Shown piece by piece: positions 59,028 through 64,000 of a stretch of 64,000 nucleotides of DNA. The stretch is from Macrocybe gigantea. Lineage: Eukaryota; Basidiomycota; Agaricomycetes; Agaricales; Callistosporiaceae. The stretch lies in NCBI GenBank assembly GCA_011319805.1, contig SJRY01000072.1:18193-82192 (forward strand), given 5' to 3'. Made by a program: the position numbers and the translations under genes. Position 1 is the stretch's first letter, and every line of letters begins with the position of its first letter. Below the pieces are notes generated by a model that saw nothing but the letters and a program-made list of their open reading frames with translations, had not been told where the DNA came from and ran no database searches.

Positions 59028-60872
59028 TCAAGCAACCCTCCCTGGGCTGTCCAGATAAGAGCTAGGGGTAACGACGCAGACGTTTCCTTCTACACGCTCG
59101 GTCACCACGCCTAGCTGCGGCTCGGACGAGGCCGTCCACAGGACGACAAACGCGTTATCCTCCGAGGCCTGCATCAGGAAGCCAGCCTTGGACCAGACGA
59201 GCATTGCTTTTGGCAGCTGCATCTGATATTTTTCCTCAAACTCGCTCCCGAACACCTTGAGCAAGTCTGGGGGCAGCGGGCCCAGGCCGGAGATGGCGGC
59301 AAAAGCGTTCGGCGAGAGCTTCTTCGCGTCGTCGGAGGGATCATACATCCCAAATGCTTTCGAGATGTCGATGTGATGCCTGGTGTTCAAGTCGAGGAAT
59401 TCGGGAGCTTTCCAGATGCGCAGGCTGCCGTTCGTGATTATGGGCCAGACGCTTGTCACGGAGTCTGCACCGACGTTGACCAGTTTTATGGCACCCGCGG
59501 TCAGTTCCAGACCGTGCGATTCTCGGGGACTAGAAGATATCGTGGGGATCAGGGGGAGACATCGCGAATCCGGTACGAGGGGCGTTTCGCCGTCCCCGAT
59601 GAAATAACACGTTGTCAAGTCGCCTTGCTCGATAGACGACCTGTAAACGTCTTCCCAAAGCTGTCCCAGGCTTCGATTATAGTCAATCGTCGGAATGCGT
59701 CCTGGCAAGAGCCCGACCACTCCAAACACTTTATCGGGCTCATGTTTGCAAGATCTCGTCTTGGTCGCCTGATAGAGATGCCAGTATGAAATCCGGCCCC
59801 GGCGGTAAAACTGCCTGAGCTTCAAAATCTTCCACGACTCGCTCTTCTGCAGTTCATGCATGATGGCCATTCCTGCCGTGGCGCCGGTATCAAAAAACAG
59901 CTTTGCTACCATGCCACAAAGCATGAGGATTTGGAACAGTGGCGCGCCTCCCATTAGGTATCGCTCTGGGGTACAGAAGTAGATGTTGTCTGGGATGACG
60001 CCTTCTTGTAGCGTCCAGACGCGCTTGAACCATGGCGCGCCTTCAATGGCCATGATCTTGCGCACCCATCTGAATGCGTCTGGGCCGGTGAGCTGGATAT
60101 TTGCAAATCCGTCTCTCATCATATCTGCGACCGAGATGGTCGTGACTCCCGACTTGTCCATCTTGTAAAACTTGTTCACTTCCTCCATCGAAGAGAGGAC
60201 GTTATGCCATTCTGCGTCTCCGTTCGCGTTGTCCAGCCAGACGATGCAGCCGCTGGCATAGGCAAAGTATTCACCCATCTTGGCGATCTCGGCTTCGTTC
60301 CTTTTACGCTGGTCGAGACAGAAGAGGTCGAACCAGACGTATCTCAGGCCGCCGATGACCCTCGCCGCACCGAGCATCTGGTCGAGCTTGACCTTGCGTC
60401 GGACGGGGATGGGCCACTCGACGCCGTACTGAGTGCCTTCGATCTCGATGACGTCGTTGCCCCAGACGTGCGAGATGGCGGTGTACTTGATATCACCGGT
60501 CAATGTGCTCGTCAGCACGGTCCTGCTCTGCACAAGGTCGTACAGCCGCTCCGGGAGCGTTTTGGGTGGGCAGGACGCCGGAGGGAAAATGGACTGCGCG
60601 AACTGGGTGTTGACATCCTCGCCCAGCGCCCAACGCTTCTGAATCGAGTCGGTGAAGTCAAAGAAGAGCTGACCGACGCCTTCGGAGGAGCCCTCGTTGG
60701 CGTTAAATTCTGGCCAGAGCTCCTTTGTGATGCGGAGACTGAAGGAGTCCTCGTTGGATTCCGAGCTGCTGGAGGGGCCAGCAGCCGCAGCACGGGACAC
60801 CCCGGCAGAAGGAGGTGTAGGGACGCTGGATTGCGATTCTACCGGCGCAGAATTGGGCTTATGGAGGTGCAA
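59028..60872 (-). CDS. HET-domain (heterokaryon-incompatibility type) protein
   Basis: HET-domain proteins act in allorecognition and programmed cell death in filamentous fungi; many basidiomycete copies have unknown roles. A single long open frame holds the core blocks YTAISHVWG (about residue 128), VIGGLRYVWFDLFCLDQRK and AKMGEYFAYASGCIVWLDN, then WVRKIMAIEGAPWFKRVWTLQEG and GRISYWHLYQATKTRSCKHEPDKVFG. The Trp-Thr-Leu-Gln-Glu motif matches the RVWTLQE element of the family. The N-terminal 100 residues are Ser/Pro rich; the last 150 have no recognised domain. The frame opens with TTG rather than ATG, so a short first exon upstream is likely. An ATG at 60956-60958 reads into MQLNRQEEKKPGKFARLFGK, but I could not phase its intron. 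Its stop lies 260 bp from the start of beta5. Confidence 0.85.
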   Translation of the reverse strand: MHLHKPNSAPVESQSSVPTPPSAGVSRAAAAGPSSSSESNEDSFSLRITKELWPEFNANEGSSEGVGQLFFDFTDSIQKRWALGEDVNTQFAQSIFPPASCPPKTLPERLYDLVQSRTVLTSTLTGDIKYTAISHVWGNDVIEIEGTQYGVEWPIPVRRKVKLDQMLGAARVIGGLRYVWFDLFCLDQRKRNEAEIAKMGEYFAYASGCIVWLDNANGDAEWHNVLSSMEEVNKFYKMDKSGVTTISVADMMRDGFANIQLTGPDAFRWVRKIMAIEGAPWFKRVWTLQEGVIPDNIYFCTPERYLMGGAPLFQILMLCGMVAKLFFDTGATAGMAIMHELQKSESWKILKLRQFYRRGRISYWHLYQATKTRSCKHEPDKVFGVVGLLPGRIPTIDYNRSLGQLWEDVYRSSIEQGDLTTCYFIGDGETPLVPDSRCLPLIPTISSSPRESHGLELTAGAIKLVNVGADSVTSVWPIITNGSLRIWKAPEFLDLNTRHHIDISKAFGMYDPSDDAKKLSPNAFAAISGLGPLPPDLLKVFGSEFEEKYQMQLPKAMLVWSKAGFLMQASEDNAFVVLWTASSEPQLGVVTERVEGNVCVVTPSSYLDSPGRVA

Positions 60873-60958
60873 GAAACGCTTCTACACATACTTTTATGTT
60901 TGCCAAACAAACGGGCGAACTTGCCTGGTTTCTTCTCTTCTTGCCTGTTGAGTTGCAT

Positions 60959-61361
60959 ATGCTATTCGGTATAGAAGGGAGAATGAGGAGGGCGCTTTGC
61001 TTCCATTCCTTTTGTTATGCAAGGATAGATTGGAGGCAATGCCCAGACAACGACACCAGGGCACCGTGACAGATGCTTATCCACACACATATACCACGAG
61101 ACTCGACGCCAATCCAATTGCGAACAAGGTACCCATCCAGGCCCTGTTATAGATGATACCATCTGACGAGGTATCGTATATGGACAAACAGGATATGAGC
61201 GCAAATATCGAGTCCCTGATCGAAAGCTATTTTGATTTGCTTATGTCATCCCATAATCTACACACGTTCAAGTTTTTTCACCCTTTGCTCGTCCACACGA
61301 CGTACATTGACCAAGGATCAACTTGAAGTGAGGTCGCACAACAAAAAGCAACAAAAATAAG
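60959..61361. promoter_or_regulatory. divergent intergenic region, HET protein / SNU13
   Basis: About 400 bp between divergent genes. It may contain an unplaced 5' exon of SNU13. Nothing else is recognised. Confidence 0.4.
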
Positions 61362-61914
61362 ATGGCAGACGGTGAAAGGGAAAGGCTTGGCCAATTGCAG
61401 AGGCAGAACTCACCAACCAGGTCTGTTTCAGTTCGAGATTGGAATGGCCTTTTTCTCATTTTTTATGTTGCAGATTCTGGACCTCGTGCAGCAAGCGGGT
61501 CAATACAAACAACTGAAGAAGGGTGCGAACGAAGGTGGGAGGGAGATTTCATTTCTTGCTTGGGGAGCCATGCTCACGGACGGACGACGCAGCCACCAAG
61601 ACGCTCAACCGCGGCATCGCAGAGTTCATTGTCATGACCGCTGACACTGAGCCGCTGGAGATTCTGCTTCATCTCCCGCTTCTGTGCGAAGAAAGTCGGA
61701 TGGGAATTTTATTTCTTTAAACGAGACCGCCGTGATGGCTGACAATGATGAATAGAACGTCCCTTACATTTTTGTCCCGTCCAAGGCTGCGTTGGGTAGG
61801 GCATGCAATGTGTCGAGGCCTGTGATTGCTGCGAGCGTGACGACTGGAGAGGCGAAGGAGCTGCAGAGCCAGATTCGAACTGTACGAAACGCGATTGAGA
61901 AGCAGATGGTTTAA
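61362..61914 (+). pseudogene. SNU13: SNU13 (15.5K/NHP2L1) coding region, frame broken as read
   Basis: Snu13 binds kink-turns in U4 snRNA and box C/D snoRNAs and is essential in yeast. The protein is recognisable throughout: KAWPIAEAELTNQ, then (intron 61421-61473) [20 protein letters not shown], then (intron 61535-61592) [20 protein letters not shown] and [12 protein letters not shown]. The last exon is NVPYIFVPSKAALGRACN, SRPVIAASVTTGEAKEL and VRNAIEKQMV, with TAA at 61912-61914. Two places do not work as read. The ATG at 61362 is out of frame with KAWPIAE, and the exon ending LCEE lacks a donor in the right phase: it reads GAAGAAAGTCGG where an Asp-Lys codon pair plus GT donor is expected. 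Because the gene is normally essential and single-copy, sequence errors are more likely than true decay. The type is given as pseudogene only because the frame is broken. Confidence 0.75.
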
Positions 61915-62087
61915 GTCATTTGAGATGTAAAAATTGACGAAATTGACACTGCATCCGGACTCGCACAGCCGAGTCTCGTCTCAACCATTTTTGCAGGCTA
62001 GACCCACTGTCAGCTTAACAACCTGGCGTGATCCATTCCTCTCCACCTCTTCTTTTCCTTCTATCCCTTTTCACGCAGTATTTTGCA

Positions 62088-64000
62088 ATGCCTCACTCTC
62101 GTTTAAGTTTCACCACTTTACTCTTTACCTTGGTAGCTTCAAGCCTCGCCCAGAACTACAAATGGCCTAACCCACAATACGAGGCGCTCGAAGGCTTTTG
62201 TATGAGGGCAGACGAGGCGACGGATCCAGCTTGTCGGCTCTCGTCCATCCTTGTAGGAGCAGACCAGATACCAACGCCTCGATCGCAGCCGAATGGCTAC
62301 GTTTTGTGTGTCGCTCTTGCATTCCGTTATTGGATGCCAGACTCATGCTTTGCGCAAGGCTTTTCACGACATGGCGACGCATGACGCATCGAATGGAACA
62401 GGTGGACTGGATGGTTCCATTGTATACGAGCTGGACCGGACTGCGGTACGTCCATCCCGACCGTAAAGACTGCCTCGTCGTTTTTGAAGCAGACCTCTGC
62501 ACAGAACTTTGGAGTCGGATTCACACATACCCTAGCTGATTTCGAGAACTACCCTAATAAATATGTATCCCGTACGTGCCGTTTTCTTGGTCCAATTCTT
62601 CGCCACGAGCCCTCACAATCCTTCCGTCACCAGGTTCTGACATCATCGCCATCGGTGCCATATTCGCCATCGTGACTTGCGGGGGGCCTAACATTCCCCT
62701 CCGCGGCGGCCAGGCAGGCGCAACCGGCACGCCTGAGCCGCATCAGGACATCAACACGCACACCGAGATGTTCCGTCGCTCAGGGTACAACGCGTCGGAG
62801 ATGGTGCTGAGATGGTTGCGTGTGGGCACACACTAGGCGGCGTCCGGAGCACATCCTTCCCTCAGCTCGTCCGCCAAGCCCAACTCCAACGTGCGCCAAT
62901 TTTGTCAATTTCGATCGCACAACCCAGTTTGACAATGCAGTGTAAGCAATCTCTCCGTTTGAAACAGCGGTTTGGATGGCTCACGGTTCTTGCGATAGGG
63001 TGACAGAGTATCTCGATGGGACGACACAGAATGTGCTCGTTGTGGGTTCCAACACCACCATGGACTCTGACTCCGAGTCTTTTTCCGTCGACGGAAACAG
63101 CACAATGCACAGGTGAGCCTCGTGTTTTCGTTTGGATACAGATTCTGATGACCAGCGTAGCCTTGCGGATCCGGGCAACTTCAACACTCAGTGCAAGACA
63201 TATTGGAGCGAATGCTCAACACCGTTCCAGCCTGTCACTCTAACGGACGAGATTACGCTGCTGCCTGCAAGGTGCACGACACTCAACTGACGTTTGAAAA
63301 GGAAAAGCTTGTGTTGAAAGCTCCCTTCGTGTTAGTTCCATCTGTTGACGTGCCATTACGATGCCTGACTTGTCTCCCTATAGCTGGTGGAGCCTGCGAA
63401 CTCGACCCCGAATTCCAAGCGAAACGTTACCATGTACTGGTGCGACCGATATGGCAGCGCGCAAGATTGCAAGGTGCAACGCGATCGTCTATTCCTGCCA
63501 ACACGCTCAACGACGACCCAAGCATTTCCCCCGTCCTCCAGCAAATGAACAAGACCTTTATCCACTACAACTTTGTCGTCCCCATCGACGGTACAGCATC
63601 CTTCCAAGTTCTGGTTCGAGGTCGATGAACACGACGGGCAAGTCCCCGACGGTGTACAACAATGGCGGAGACGGCTACGTGATGGAGCAAGATCAGATCT
63701 GTTTGTGCCCATGTTGAGCCGCGCCGACCTCCGAACGGCAAGACGTGAGCAAGATATACACCATTGTCGCTGCTGTTCGCACGGACAGCAACTCATCACG
63801 GGTGTACATGGAGGCGACGATGTTGCCATTCAAAATTTCCCCGCCCTTTCAACACGACCGTCGACCTCAAACTCAACTCTTCGGTGACGCGATTCAAGGC
63901 TACTCGTTCTACTCGGGCACTGTCGAAGACTACGGACAGCAGCTCATCGTGGACTTGCACAGCGTGAGCTCAGACGGCAAGGTTTACACGGACGACTTTA
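62088..64000 (+). pseudogene. secreted atypical heme peroxidase, multiple frameshifts, truncated by window end
   Basis: This belongs to the plant-type heme peroxidase superfamily; the agaricomycete relatives are secreted and of uncertain role. The N terminus MPHSRLSFTTLLFTLVASSLAQ is a signal peptide. Following blocks lie in shifting frames: NPQYEALEG, YEGRRGDGSSLSALVHPC, SIAAEWLRFAFHDMATHD (distal Arg and His, about 62310-62390), GGLDGSIVYELDR, GFTHTLADFENYPNKYVSR, SDIIAIGAIFAIVTCGG, TPEPHQDINTHTEMFRRSG, ACGHTLGGVRSTSFPQLV (proximal His), FDRTTQFDNAV, VTEYLDGTTQNVLVVGSN, DEITLLPA, MYWCDRYGS, KFWFEVDEHDG and GYSFYSGTVEDYG. Introns such as GTGTGT...GCAAG before FHD still fit. At least eight one- or two-base shifts are needed to read it continuously (near 62195, 62805, 62875, 62900, 63190, 63230, 63270 and 63640-63690). 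Decay or assembly error cannot be told apart here. It continues beyond 64000. Confidence 0.75.

Overview
The window is eukaryotic and most probably from an agaricomycete (mushroom-forming) basidiomycete. Almost every gene is split by short GT-AG introns of about 47-60 nt. The gene content is also typical of that group: a TKL-type kinase, a DUF6593-like protein, a seven-helix membrane protein, an A-T-R adenylate-forming reductase, a HET-domain protein and an atypical secreted heme peroxidase. I cannot name the species.

Layout. 0-5 kb: a UbiA prenyltransferase and an O-methyltransferase, both on the minus strand. 5.4-17.9 kb: a URI1/Bud27-like protein (+), a nine-exon SAP-domain kinase (-), a DUF6593-like protein (+), the alternative clamp loader CTF18 (+) and an unrecognised gene (-). 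18-27 kb: an allantoate-permease-type MFS transporter (-), CLP1 (+), mitochondrial mS38/COX24 (+), a retropepsin-like orphan (-) and UBC9 (-). 27.4-33.7 kb: the adenylate-forming reductase (-) and the seven-helix protein (+). 34.6-38.9 kb: phosphopantetheine adenylyltransferase (-) and a DHHC palmitoyltransferase (+). A 2.5 kb stretch without a recognisable gene follows. 41.4-53.6 kb: a Zn2Cys6 regulator, a Sac phosphatase with an hSac2-type tail and a LIM protein, all on the plus strand. 54.8-64 kb: an amino-acid permease (+), proteasome beta5 (-), a HET protein (-), SNU13 (+) and a heme peroxidase (+) that runs off the right edge.

Most genes are single-copy housekeeping functions: chromosome cohesion, mRNA 3' end and tRNA processing, splicing, SUMOylation, CoA synthesis, the proteasome and phosphoinositide turnover. 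Between them lie scattered specialised-metabolism genes (UbiA, O-methyltransferase, MFS, A-T-R reductase). These do not form one compact cluster. The reductase needs a phosphopantetheine arm, and the PPAT a few kb away makes a precursor of that arm, but this proximity may be chance.

Points worth a second look are an AT-AG intron with an otherwise perfect donor in CLP1, a GC-AG intron in the UbiA gene, a SAP-SAP-acidic-kinase protein without the usual beta3 lysine, and a retropepsin-like protein lacking the catalytic Asp. Reading-frame breaks are concentrated in SNU13 and the peroxidase at 61.3-64 kb. Exon boundaries were inferred by eye from reading frames, splice signals and family expectation; no alignment was run.
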